Below are positions 33,346-41,144 of a stretch of 64,000 nucleotides of DNA, piece by piece. A program made the translations under genes and the position numbers. The stretch comes from CAWUKT01 sp963923035 (GTDB lineage Bacteria > Bacteroidota > Bacteroidia > J057 > JADKCL01). How positions within the stretch are numbered: position 1 is the first letter of the stretch; each line of letters opens with the position of its first letter. Location of the stretch: the NCBI GenBank assembly GCA_963923035.1, contig CAWUKT010000004.1, positions 62,001 to 126,000 of the forward strand. The letters run 5' to 3'. The notes beneath the pieces are model-generated. The model ran no database searches, was not told where the DNA came from, and saw only the letters and a list, made by a program, of their open reading frames with translations.

Positions 33346-35472
33346 ATGAGTCAGCAATTTCCCTCTCAAGAGCTGGTTGTTTTATGGATGCTCCTCTTGC
33401 TACTGCCCGGGATGGGGCAATCCGTGGCGGCCCAACAGGGTGATTTTTGCGGAACAGCCGAACGCGATGCCGCTTACTTCCACCAACACCCGGAAGAAGA
33501 GGCCGATTACCGGGCTGTCCAACGCCAATACCAAGACTTTATGGCCACCCGTCCCGACACTGCGGGGACCCGCAACGTCAAAACGATCCCCTGCGTAGTG
33601 CACGTCATCCAGTCTTCCATCGTGAATGAACTTTCGGATGCCGACATCCAGACCCAAATCGAGGTACTCAACGAAGACTTTCGGAAGATCGCCGGCACGC
33701 CGGGGGACGGAGCCGGAGTGGATACCGAATACCAATTCTGTCTGGCCAGCATCGATCCCCAAGGCTGCGCGACCACTGGCATCAACCGCATTGTCAACCC
33801 CGGCCTCGCCTCCCATGACTTTGCGGACCAGGCCCTCCTCAAGGGATTGATCCAATGGGATCCCAACATGTACCTGAACCTCTGGGTACCCACAGAAATC
33901 GTCACCCAGGCCCAACTGGGACTGATCGTGGGGTATGCCACTTTTCCCGACCAATTGCCCTCCCAGCCGGAACTGGATGGTGTGGTCGTCGGAGCCCAGT
34001 ATTTCGTGCGGAGTCCGGTTTCCGCCGGGCGGACCGCAACGCATGAGGTGGGCCATTGGTTGGGGCTCTACCATCCCTTTCAAGGGGGCTGTTCGGGGGT
34101 GAATGCCAGCGACTGCTCCTTTTTGGGAGATGAAGTATGCGATACCCCGCAATCAAGTGACCCCAATACCGTTTGTTCCGGGAGCCCCAATACCTGTATC
34201 GAGTCTCCGGTTGATCTCCCCAATCAAGTGGACAACTACATGGACTACGCCATTGGGTCGTGTGTCACCGGCCAATTCACCCAAGGTCAGAAAGACCGGA
34301 TGGACTTCTTTTACACAACCTACCGCTCCAACCTCAGCTCGGCCGCGAACCTGTCGGCGACAGGTTGTGATGGGACCCTTGCTTCTACTTGCCCCCCAAC
34401 CTCCAATTTCTCTGCCGATGCGCGGACAACGTGTGTCGGGCAGCCCGTTACCTTCTCCGACCTGAGCAATGGCCCTCCCAGCAGTTGGAACTGGACCTTC
34501 CCGGGAGGCATTCCCGCCACTTCAACCGATCAGAATCCGGTGGTGACATGGGCCCAAACGGGCACTTACAGCGTGGGCCTGGAGGTGACCAATGCCAAAG
34601 GAACCGATTCCCGAACCGAAACAGCGTTCATTACCGTTCAGGAAACCCAACTTCCTCCCCTCAGCGAGAACTTTGACAATGTCCCCGACTATCCGGACGG
34701 CTGGTACCCCGAAAACTTGGCGGATACCTTGAACTGGCGGAAGAGCAACGAGGCTGCTTACAGCGATGCCTTCAGTATGCAGTTGGAATTGTTTGGGAAC
34801 CCTAACCAAGGCGCTTTCTACAGCCTCAACACCGCCGCCTTTGATTTGTCTGGCGTTGCGACGGCGAATCTGAGCTGGAGGTATGCCTATAAGCGCTTTA
34901 GCGCATTCAACAATATTGATACCCTGCAAGTCCGGGCCTCCGTGGACTGTGGTGCGAACTGGAATCTCCTCTGGCAACGCGCTGGCACCCAATTGGCGAG
35001 TGTGGGCGGAAACGGAATCAACGCCCGGTTTGTGCCTGCCGATAGCTCTCAGTGGTCCTACGTGGAAATTCCAGTGGATACATATGCCGGTCGCACCCAG
35101 GTACGCTTTCAATTCAGGGCGATCTCCGGGGGTGGCCAGAACCTCTGGCTCGACGATGTCAACCTCAGCGCCCTCGTCAATGCGGCGGAAGTTTCGGAGC
35201 AGCTTTGGGGCCTCGAAGTCTATCCCAATCCCTTCCGGGAGGTGCCCACCGTGGCGTATAGCCTCGCCCAAGGAAGTGAACTCTCCTTCTCCCTCGTGGA
35301 TTTACAGGGGCGTACCCTCTTTCAATATGATGTCGGCCGCCAAGCTCCGGGGGAGTACGTGCTGGCCGCAGACCCGGATATCTACGCGACATTGCCCCCT
35401 GGCATATATTTCCTCCGGGCTGAAAGTGAGTTCGGAAATGCCACGAAGAAACTGATCAAAATGGCCCCTTAG
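33346..35472 (+). CDS. Secreted M43-family (pappalysin-like) zinc metalloprotease with PKD and T9SS domains
   Basis: 708 residues. A hydrophobic signal peptide (LVVLWMLLLLLPGMG...AAQQ) leads in. The metzincin zinc site HEVGHWLGLYH is at about 233-243, and NYMDYA around residue 300 is the Met-turn. A PKD-like domain (SNFSADARTTCVGQPVTFSD to TYSVGLEVTNAKG) and a jelly-roll-like segment follow. The C-terminal domain beginning LEVYPNPF and ending ATKKLIKMAP is a type A T9SS sorting signal. It should be exported across the outer membrane and either released or anchored, degrading external protein. It starts 150 bases after the last P450 behind its own promoter-like box, so I do not count it in the biosynthetic locus. 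Confidence 0.88.
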   Translation: MSQQFPSQELVVLWMLLLLLPGMGQSVAAQQGDFCGTAERDAAYFHQHPEEEADYRAVQRQYQDFMATRPDTAGTRNVKTIPCVVHVIQSSIVNELSDADIQTQIEVLNEDFRKIAGTPGDGAGVDTEYQFCLASIDPQGCATTGINRIVNPGLASHDFADQALLKGLIQWDPNMYLNLWVPTEIVTQAQLGLIVGYATFPDQLPSQPELDGVVVGAQYFVRSPVSAGRTATHEVGHWLGLYHPFQGGCSGVNASDCSFLGDEVCDTPQSSDPNTVCSGSPNTCIESPVDLPNQVDNYMDYAIGSCVTGQFTQGQKDRMDFFYTTYRSNLSSAANLSATGCDGTLASTCPPTSNFSADARTTCVGQPVTFSDLSNGPPSSWNWTFPGGIPATSTDQNPVVTWAQTGTYSVGLEVTNAKGTDSRTETAFITVQETQLPPLSENFDNVPDYPDGWYPENLADTLNWRKSNEAAYSDAFSMQLELFGNPNQGAFYSLNTAAFDLSGVATANLSWRYAYKRFSAFNNIDTLQVRASVDCGANWNLLWQRAGTQLASVGGNGINARFVPADSSQWSYVEIPVDTYAGRTQVRFQFRAISGGGQNLWLDDVNLSALVNAAEVSEQLWGLEVYPNPFREVPTVAYSLAQGSELSFSLVDLQGRTLFQYDVGRQAPGEYVLAADPDIYATLPPGIYFLRAESEFGNATKKLIKMAP

Positions 35473-35680
35473 CTCCAGCCGGTGAAAGTCCGGTGGGTGA
35501 TTGCTCCTGCGTCGGTCATAGGTGCTGGTGGAGGAGAATGATTGAAGGGAGAAATGCAATGGAGGGGGAAATGGCGGAAAAATGGGTGCCGTAGGATATT
35601 TGGCAAATGGGTTCGATTGAGAAATAAAAGCACTGGATTCTGAATGATCTTCAAATATAGGTGGGAGGTCCCAACGCGAA

Positions 35681-35932
35681 GGTAAATTGGCCCTACGCCG
35701 AGGCGAATTAATTTGGGTGCCGACCCGAATTAATTCGGGTCCGAGGCGAATTGGCCCGGCCCGTTTGTAAATTCATTTGGGTCACGACCCAAATTGGCCC
35801 AGCGCCGAGGTAAATGATCCCTACGCCAAGGCAAATGAATTTAGGTACGCACCCAAATGAGCCCAGCGCCGAGGTAAATTCGCCCGGCGCCCCGGTAAAT
35901 TCATTCGGGTGTCTACCTGAATGAATTCATCT
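35681..35932. repeat. Array of about four degenerate palindromic units (about 63 bases each)
   Basis: Within the gene-free stretch 35473-36686, a pattern recurs: GTAAATTCATTYGGGT, a 4-base centre, ACCCRAATT or its variant, then GGCCCAGCGCCGAGGTAAAT. Examples are AATTTGGGT-GCCG-ACCCGAATT, CATTTGGGT-CACG-ACCCAAATT, ATTTAGGT-ACGC-ACCCAAATGA and TCATTCGGGT-GTCT-ACCTGAATGA. GCGCCGAGG or GCCAAGG links recur between them. Every unit can fold. No reading frame, spacers of CRISPR type or transposase are present. Confidence 0.7.
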
Positions 35933-36310
35933 CAAGGCTGGGAAAACCCTACGGGTCCATTGGGCACGACCACCTGAAGGGCTGGGCGAAAGGACCGGAT
36001 GCCAGGAATGGTTCCACAAAGCCCTTTTCCTGCCTCCTTCCCATTCATCTCCATTTGCTTCTCCGCCCCATCCGTTCCTCTACCTTCCAAATATTTTCTA
36101 CCCCGGGGTAACAAAACTTGGGCGAAGGGTATCAATCTACGGCCCCCACTTCCTGACGGGTCGTGGGGTGACCGTTCGTGTTCAATTCAAACGTGACCTG
36201 GGTGGGCTCCGGGGCGGATGCAGGACCGAAATGGTCCGGCTATCTGAGACCTTGGGCCCAGCCAAGACTTAGGCCGCGTCACCTGGAACGGGATTCCCGT
36301 CCGGGCGCGG

Positions 36311-36392
36311 AGCCGTAGCGGGGGGTGGTTTCCCCCTACGGCTGAACCTTGTGTGCGAATCCCCCCGGCCGGTTGCTGGGGGGCATTCGTGC
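36311..36392. repeat. Two adjacent GC-rich hairpins in the same intergenic region
   Basis: AGCCGTAGCGGGGG and CCCCCTACGGCT (36311-36343) pair around a short loop. GCGAATCCCCCC and GGGGGGCATTCGTGC (about 36355-36392) form a second hairpin 11 bases later. They are REP-like in appearance; I see no other copy in the window. The rest of 35473-36686 shows no gene. Confidence 0.55.
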
Positions 36393-36686
36393 GTTGGAGA
36401 CGGTTCAAATTGGATGGGGGAAAGCAGTACAATGCAATGGAAGCAGGGTCGTTTTTGGGGGCAATGGGGAACAAAGCAAGAGGATCAAGGGAAGAAATTG
36501 AAAATCATGGAGCGAAAACTGAGTCACTGAACGGGTAAGATGTTCGGCGGTGTCCCTTTCATTTCCCCGGAACTTTCCCCTATTTACCTCCCCGCGCCAC
36601 AACAGGACTATTTGACCCTTCTTTTTCACTTCCCGGCTCCCGATTCCACCCGGCCCAGTGAAGAAGTGACGCAACCTCAAACCTCC

Positions 36687-37931
36687 ATGAACCAACGTTT
36701 TTTGCTCTCCCTCTTTGCCTTGCTGTTTTGTTCATTTCTCTCCGCTCAAAATGGAGTCCTCGCCGAAATCGCCGCGTTGAATGTCTCCCCTGCGTTCGAA
36801 GTGGCCCTCTACGGAGACCATTTGTACGTCAATCCCGGCTTCTCCAATATCCAGATTTTCGACCTGAGCGATCCGGCCAATCCCCAGTCCCTGTCGTCGG
36901 TGGGGTACGGCGGAAACTATGCCAACCGCATCGATGCCGAGGGCGATTTCCTCTTTTTGACGGGCGGCCCCGACAATACCTTCCGGATATTTGACCTGAC
37001 CGACCCGGCCATCCCCAATGCGCTCGGAACCGCTCCCATTCCGGTCGCCGGAGTGCAGCACGTGGTCCACAGCACCGACTTCAGCTATATTTCCGCCGGC
37101 CAAAACCTGTACGTCGTGGACCATGCGGACAAAAACAAACCCTTCCTTTCCGATTCCATTGTCCTCCCCACCCCGGGTCCGTACGGTCTGCGGGAATTGG
37201 CGATCCACCAGGGGGCCCTCTATATCGCCACGGAAACGGGTTTCCACATCCTCGACCTCAGCAACCCCGCCCTGCCCAGTTTCGTGCAGAGCATCAACGG
37301 GGCTGCATTTACCCTCGCCCTCGATACGGCCCAAGACCGGCTCTACACCGGCCAGCCCTTCCCCAGCAATGGCCACTATGCCTACGACATCAGCAATCCC
37401 TTGGCGCCCCTCCCCTTGCTCGCCGGGTCCGGCGGGACGAGTACGTCTCAGGACATGAGCTTTTCGCAGGGCATCGTGCTGCAAACCGGACCAGATATTC
37501 TGCCGTCGCAGACGGTCAATGCCTTTCGCGTGGCCAATGGGACGAGTACCTGGCTGGAGGAATTTGACGGCTCGAAAGATTTTGCCGTCACCGAGATCAT
37601 CTCACGGGACTCCCTGTTCATTGTCGCCAAGTTTGGCGGGATTGAGATCCTGACGGTCTCCGAATTGGTCAGTAACGAAGGTCCGATTGAAGCCATCGGA
37701 CTGGACCTGTGGCCGAATCCCACCCGCGGCCAGTTGCGGGTGCGGATAGATGCCTCCTTGGGCGCTCCTACCCTGTTGGTCCGGGACCTCACCGGCCGGA
37801 CGCTCCGGCGAATTGAGATGGATGGGATCGAAGGGGAAATGGATCTGGGCGAACTGTCGGCGGGGGTATACCTCGTCTCGGTGATCGGCGACGGAGGAAT
37901 TCTGGCGACCCGCCGGATTTGCATTGAGTAA
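36687..37931 (+). CDS. Secreted LVIVD-repeat (beta-propeller) protein with T9SS sorting domain
   Basis: 414 residues from the ATG at 36687, where a clean signal peptide begins (MNQRFLLSLFALLFCSFLSAQ). Repeats such as IQIFDLSDPANPQSLSSVG, FRIFDLTDPAIPNALGTA and FHILDLSNPALPSFVQSI are LVIVD-type propeller blades. The end LDLWPNPTRGQLRVRI to GVYLVSV is a T9SS type A domain. It is probably a surface or secreted binding protein; no catalytic motif is visible. The frame is open to 36540, but the upstream part shows no domain. Confidence 0.82.
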   Translation: MNQRFLLSLFALLFCSFLSAQNGVLAEIAALNVSPAFEVALYGDHLYVNPGFSNIQIFDLSDPANPQSLSSVGYGGNYANRIDAEGDFLFLTGGPDNTFRIFDLTDPAIPNALGTAPIPVAGVQHVVHSTDFSYISAGQNLYVVDHADKNKPFLSDSIVLPTPGPYGLRELAIHQGALYIATETGFHILDLSNPALPSFVQSINGAAFTLALDTAQDRLYTGQPFPSNGHYAYDISNPLAPLPLLAGSGGTSTSQDMSFSQGIVLQTGPDILPSQTVNAFRVANGTSTWLEEFDGSKDFAVTEIISRDSLFIVAKFGGIEILTVSELVSNEGPIEAIGLDLWPNPTRGQLRVRIDASLGAPTLLVRDLTGRTLRRIEMDGIEGEMDLGELSAGVYLVSVIGDGGILATRRICIE

Positions 37932-38082
37932 GGCCATCGGGAATCTTCTATCCGCCCGGCGTTGAAAAGTTCCTGCCCTTGGTTGGCATACGCTCCGTAA
38001 TTTTCCGCTTCTGCTGCCCCGGCTCTGTTTCGGACCGAGGCCCATTGACTTCACCCATTCTCCACCATTCAATTATTCTGGC

Positions 38083-38517
38083 ATGAAAACGAAAACACTG
38101 GTTCGCAAAGGAGAGGGAGAAAATTACGATTACTCCCAGGACCACTGCTTTGTCAAGGTCTCTTCGCGGGAGACCAACGGCGAGCTCTGCATGGTCGAGG
38201 ACAAGATCAAGCCGGGTTTCCACCTGAAGCGCCACCACCACAAGGTGATGACAGAGGTCTTTTATATGCTGGAAGGGGAAATGGAGCTCATCTTCGACGA
38301 TGAAACGGTCCTCCTCGGCCCGGGCGATACCATCACGGTCTTCCCGAATGTCTGGCACGAGGCGAAATGTCCTGGGGGCGGCAAGATGCTGACCCTTTTC
38401 AAGAACGGTCAGTTCGATCAGTTCCTGGAAGCACTCTCCACCATGACCAAAGAAGACTTCGCGGCCCAAGGCGGGATAGATGCCTTCAAAGCGAAGTATG
38501 ACATTTACGAGGAATAG
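38083..38517 (+). CDS. Cupin-domain protein
   Basis: 144 residues with a single conserved cupin barrel. The metal-binding first motif is GFHLKRHHHKVMTEVFYMLEG, and the second motif contains GPGDTITVFPNVWHEA, with His and Glu ligands in expected places. The C-terminal part (FKNGQFDQFLEALSTMTKED) is helical. Small cupins like this range from isomerases and dioxygenases to binding proteins, so the reaction cannot be named. It is followed by a strong bidirectional terminator. Confidence 0.82.
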   Translation: MKTKTLVRKGEGENYDYSQDHCFVKVSSRETNGELCMVEDKIKPGFHLKRHHHKVMTEVFYMLEGEMELIFDDETVLLGPGDTITVFPNVWHEAKCPGGGKMLTLFKNGQFDQFLEALSTMTKEDFAAQGGIDAFKAKYDIYEE

Positions 38518-38585
38518 ATTTGGGGATAGGTGGAGGGAAAATGAGGGGAACATAACGCAACTCTCCCGTCCCTGTCCACACGAAC

Positions 38586-38624
38586 AGAGGGAATTGCTAC
38601 CCGGTCGTAGCAATTCCCTCTTTG
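38586..38624. terminator. Strong bidirectional terminator
   Basis: AGAGGGAATTGCTAC and its exact complement GTAGCAATTCCCTCT flank a 6-base loop, followed by TT on the plus strand. It lies between the convergent cupin and FG-GAP genes. Confidence 0.85.
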
Positions 38625-38672
38625 TACACAATGGCCTGCATTGTCAGGGCTGTCGCCCGGTGGCAGAATTCC

Positions 38673-40232
38673 TTATTCCACCACCCGCTTTTCCGTTTGG
38701 AACAGCTCACCGTCCTGCCAGTACTGGACGATCAACAGCTGCTGCCGCGGCAATTGGGGCGGAATCTGCTCCAAGGTAGCCGAGGGGGAGTCTCCCTCCC
38801 AGATCAAGCGGCCGGTCAGGTCGTAGACCTTGACCTGGAGCGGACCATCTACCAACTTCGGTTGGGGAACGGCCTTTCCGGTGGGACAGCGCTGGCCCAA
38901 TCCATTCAGGATCCAGACGGAACCTTGGTCCGTACCGCCGTAATCATCGTGCCGCATCCCGACCACAATGTCAGCGATGTTGTCGCCATTGATGTCGCCC
39001 ATATTGGTGATTGACATGCCAAAGCGGTCGATATTGTTCAGCGGCCCCACAAATCCCCCTTGGTTCTCGGCAATCTTCCAGTGGCCGTTGGCGGTGCCAT
39101 TCGGGTTGAGATTGATCATCCACACGGCGCCTTTGTCCGTGCCGCCATCGTCGTCCCGCCAGGCTCCCACTGCCAATCCAATATGGCCGGTACATTCCAG
39201 GTCGGGCATGGGATAGACACCCAATCCAAAGTTGTCGTAGTTGTCCAAGGCACCGAGGAAATTGCCCTGGGTATCCGAGATCTTGGCGTGGTGGTGTACA
39301 TGGCCGGTGGGTTCGAGGAACAGGACGTAGACCGCTCCGCGATCCGTTCCGCCATCGTCGTCGTTGGGTGCCGAGACCACCATGTCCGGGAATCCGTCTC
39401 CGTCCAGGTCACCAATGCCGGCCACCTCAGACCCAAAGCGGTCGTTGTTGTCGAGGATGCCCAGGAAGTTGCCCTGCGTATCCGAAATCTTCTGTTCGGC
39501 GATGACTTTGCCGCTTTCATTCAGGGACAGGATATAGACCGCTCCACGGCCACTGCCCCCGTCGTCGTCGTGGTTGGCTCCGACGGCCACTTCGATGAAG
39601 CCGTCCCCATCCAGGTCACCAATATAGCCCACCGAACGGCCGAAATCATCGTTGTTGTCCAATGGCCCCGTGAAGCCACCGACCGTGCTGGAAATCTTGG
39701 CGTGGCCCGCCACATTGCCGTTCGGCTGAAGGAAAAGGACATAGACTGCGCCCCGACTGAAGCCACCGTCGTCGTCGCCGTCGTCCCCCACTAAGATGTC
39801 CGGCGTGCCGTCCTTGTTGAGGTCGCCAATGCCGACCACCGACCGGCCAAAATTGTTGTTGCTGGCGTTGAGGTTGCCGGTGAAGTTACCGGCGGTCTGG
39901 GAGATTTTGTTGGTCCCCATCACGCTTCCGCTGGCGTCGATAAAGAGGATATAGACCGCCCCTTTGTTGGAGCCGCCATCGTCGTCGCCTTCGGCCGATA
40001 CCGCTAAATCGGGGACGCCATTGCCGTCTACATCGCCGATGTTGGCGACGGCTTTCCCAAAGTAATCGGACGGATCCAGGACGGCCGGGCCGCCATTCAG
40101 GTTTTCGGCGACCTTGGTCTGGCCGCTGATCCCGTACAGGGAGTACTGCGCGAATGCCCCGACCGGCAGCAGGGCCACGAGGCCCAGGGCGAGGATTTTC
40201 CAAAGGTTGGAGAAGAGAGGTTTTTCATTCAT
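38673..40232 (-). CDS. Secreted FG-GAP (integrin-alpha-like) repeat protein
   Basis: 519 residues. The signal peptide includes ILALGLVALLPVGAFAQ. About six FG-GAP blades follow, each with a calcium-type loop like GDLDGDGFIEVAVGA and the striking block HDDDGGSGRGAVYIL (variants DDDGGTDRG, DDDGGFSRG, DDYGGTDQG). This should fold as a beta-propeller. The end VKVYDLTGRLIWEGD to EKRVVE resembles a T9SS C-terminal domain, though it lacks a clear YPNP start. Probably exported, with adhesion or binding as a guess. Confidence 0.82.
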   Translation of the reverse strand: MNEKPLFSNLWKILALGLVALLPVGAFAQYSLYGISGQTKVAENLNGGPAVLDPSDYFGKAVANIGDVDGNGVPDLAVSAEGDDDGGSNKGAVYILFIDASGSVMGTNKISQTAGNFTGNLNASNNNFGRSVVGIGDLNKDGTPDILVGDDGDDDGGFSRGAVYVLFLQPNGNVAGHAKISSTVGGFTGPLDNNDDFGRSVGYIGDLDGDGFIEVAVGANHDDDGGSGRGAVYILSLNESGKVIAEQKISDTQGNFLGILDNNDRFGSEVAGIGDLDGDGFPDMVVSAPNDDDGGTDRGAVYVLFLEPTGHVHHHAKISDTQGNFLGALDNYDNFGLGVYPMPDLECTGHIGLAVGAWRDDDGGTDKGAVWMINLNPNGTANGHWKIAENQGGFVGPLNNIDRFGMSITNMGDINGDNIADIVVGMRHDDYGGTDQGSVWILNGLGQRCPTGKAVPQPKLVDGPLQVKVYDLTGRLIWEGDSPSATLEQIPPQLPRQQLLIVQYWQDGELFQTEKRVVE

Positions 40233-40361
40233 GGTTTTAGATTTTAATCTGAATTCTTCTCCAACTACGCCACAATTCTCCCTTCCGTCGAGCCATACGT
40301 CAGGGGCGGCAGGTTTGGGGACGGAAGTGGTCGGTTTCAGGTAAAAAGTGGTGGCAGGAAC

Positions 40362-41144
40362 TCAAAGCCGGGCGAGGCGGTCCAGAAAGGCTTTTTTCCG
40401 ACGGCGGGCGACTTCGACCTCGGTCCCACCCGTGAGGGTGACAATGCCGCCTTCGCCCTTCTGGTACCTTTCTACGTGGTAGAGGTTGATCAGATGGAGT
40501 TGGTGGATGCGGGCAAATCCATAGGGGGCCAGTAGGATTTCGAACTCCTTCAGGTGGCGGGAAATCAGGTGCTTCTGTCCATTCTGGAGGAAGATCCAGG
40601 TATAGCGGCCGTCCGAAGCGCAGCGGATGATATCGGCCAGGTGCAGGAACATGAGGCCATCCCGCACGGGAAAGGCCATCTTGGTATCGCGGGGGGCGCC
40701 GGGCAGAATCCATCCCTTCATGGCGTCCACGACTTCGGGTCGGGCCATTCTTTCTTTTTTCCCGTGCACCCTCCCCACTGCTTCTCCCAACTCTTCCATT
40801 CCGATCGGCTTCAGGAGATAATCCAGGGCGTAGAATTTGATGGCGTGGATGGCATAGTCGGCGTGGGAAGTGGTGAAAACAATCTCAAAGTCAATCTGCT
40901 CCAGCCCTTCCAGGAGGTCAAAGCCGCTGCCTCCCGGCATTTCGATGTCCAAAAACAACAGGTCAATGGCGTCCTGGTCGAGCGCAGTCCGGGCCTCGGC
41001 GACACTGGAAGCGGCAAAGACCACCTCCACCTCGGGGCACTGAAGGGCCAGGAGACGTTGGAGGGTGTCCAGGCTGTGGCGCTCGTCTTCTACGATACCT
41101 GCCCGCAAGGGGCCTTTGCTTATGCGTCCAATTGAGTTTGCCAT
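40362..41144 (-). CDS. LytTR-type response regulator
   Basis: 260 residues. A receiver domain has VEDE near residue 20, the phospho-acceptor Asp at about 66 in LLFLDIEMPGGSG, and KPIGMEEL. The C-terminal LytTR DNA-binding domain runs from FPVRDGLMFLHLADIIRCASDG to VARRRKKAFLDRL. The start overlaps the end of the upstream sensor kinase by 25 bases on the same strand, so the pair works as one two-component system. Confidence 0.93.
   Translation of the reverse strand: MANSIGRISKGPLRAGIVEDERHSLDTLQRLLALQCPEVEVVFAASSVAEARTALDQDAIDLLFLDIEMPGGSGFDLLEGLEQIDFEIVFTTSHADYAIHAIKFYALDYLLKPIGMEELGEAVGRVHGKKERMARPEVVDAMKGWILPGAPRDTKMAFPVRDGLMFLHLADIIRCASDGRYTWIFLQNGQKHLISRHLKEFEILLAPYGFARIHQLHLINLYHVERYQKGEGGIVTLTGGTEVEVARRRKKAFLDRLARL

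Noticed and set aside
33346..35472. Metalloprotease as the last gene of the biosynthetic locus
   Set aside because: It has its own promoter-like box, a secretion signal and a T9SS domain, and no logical link to the pathway.
35681..35932. CRISPR array
   Set aside because: Units are degenerate, the palindromes run through the whole unit, and there are no constant repeats with variable spacers or cas genes.
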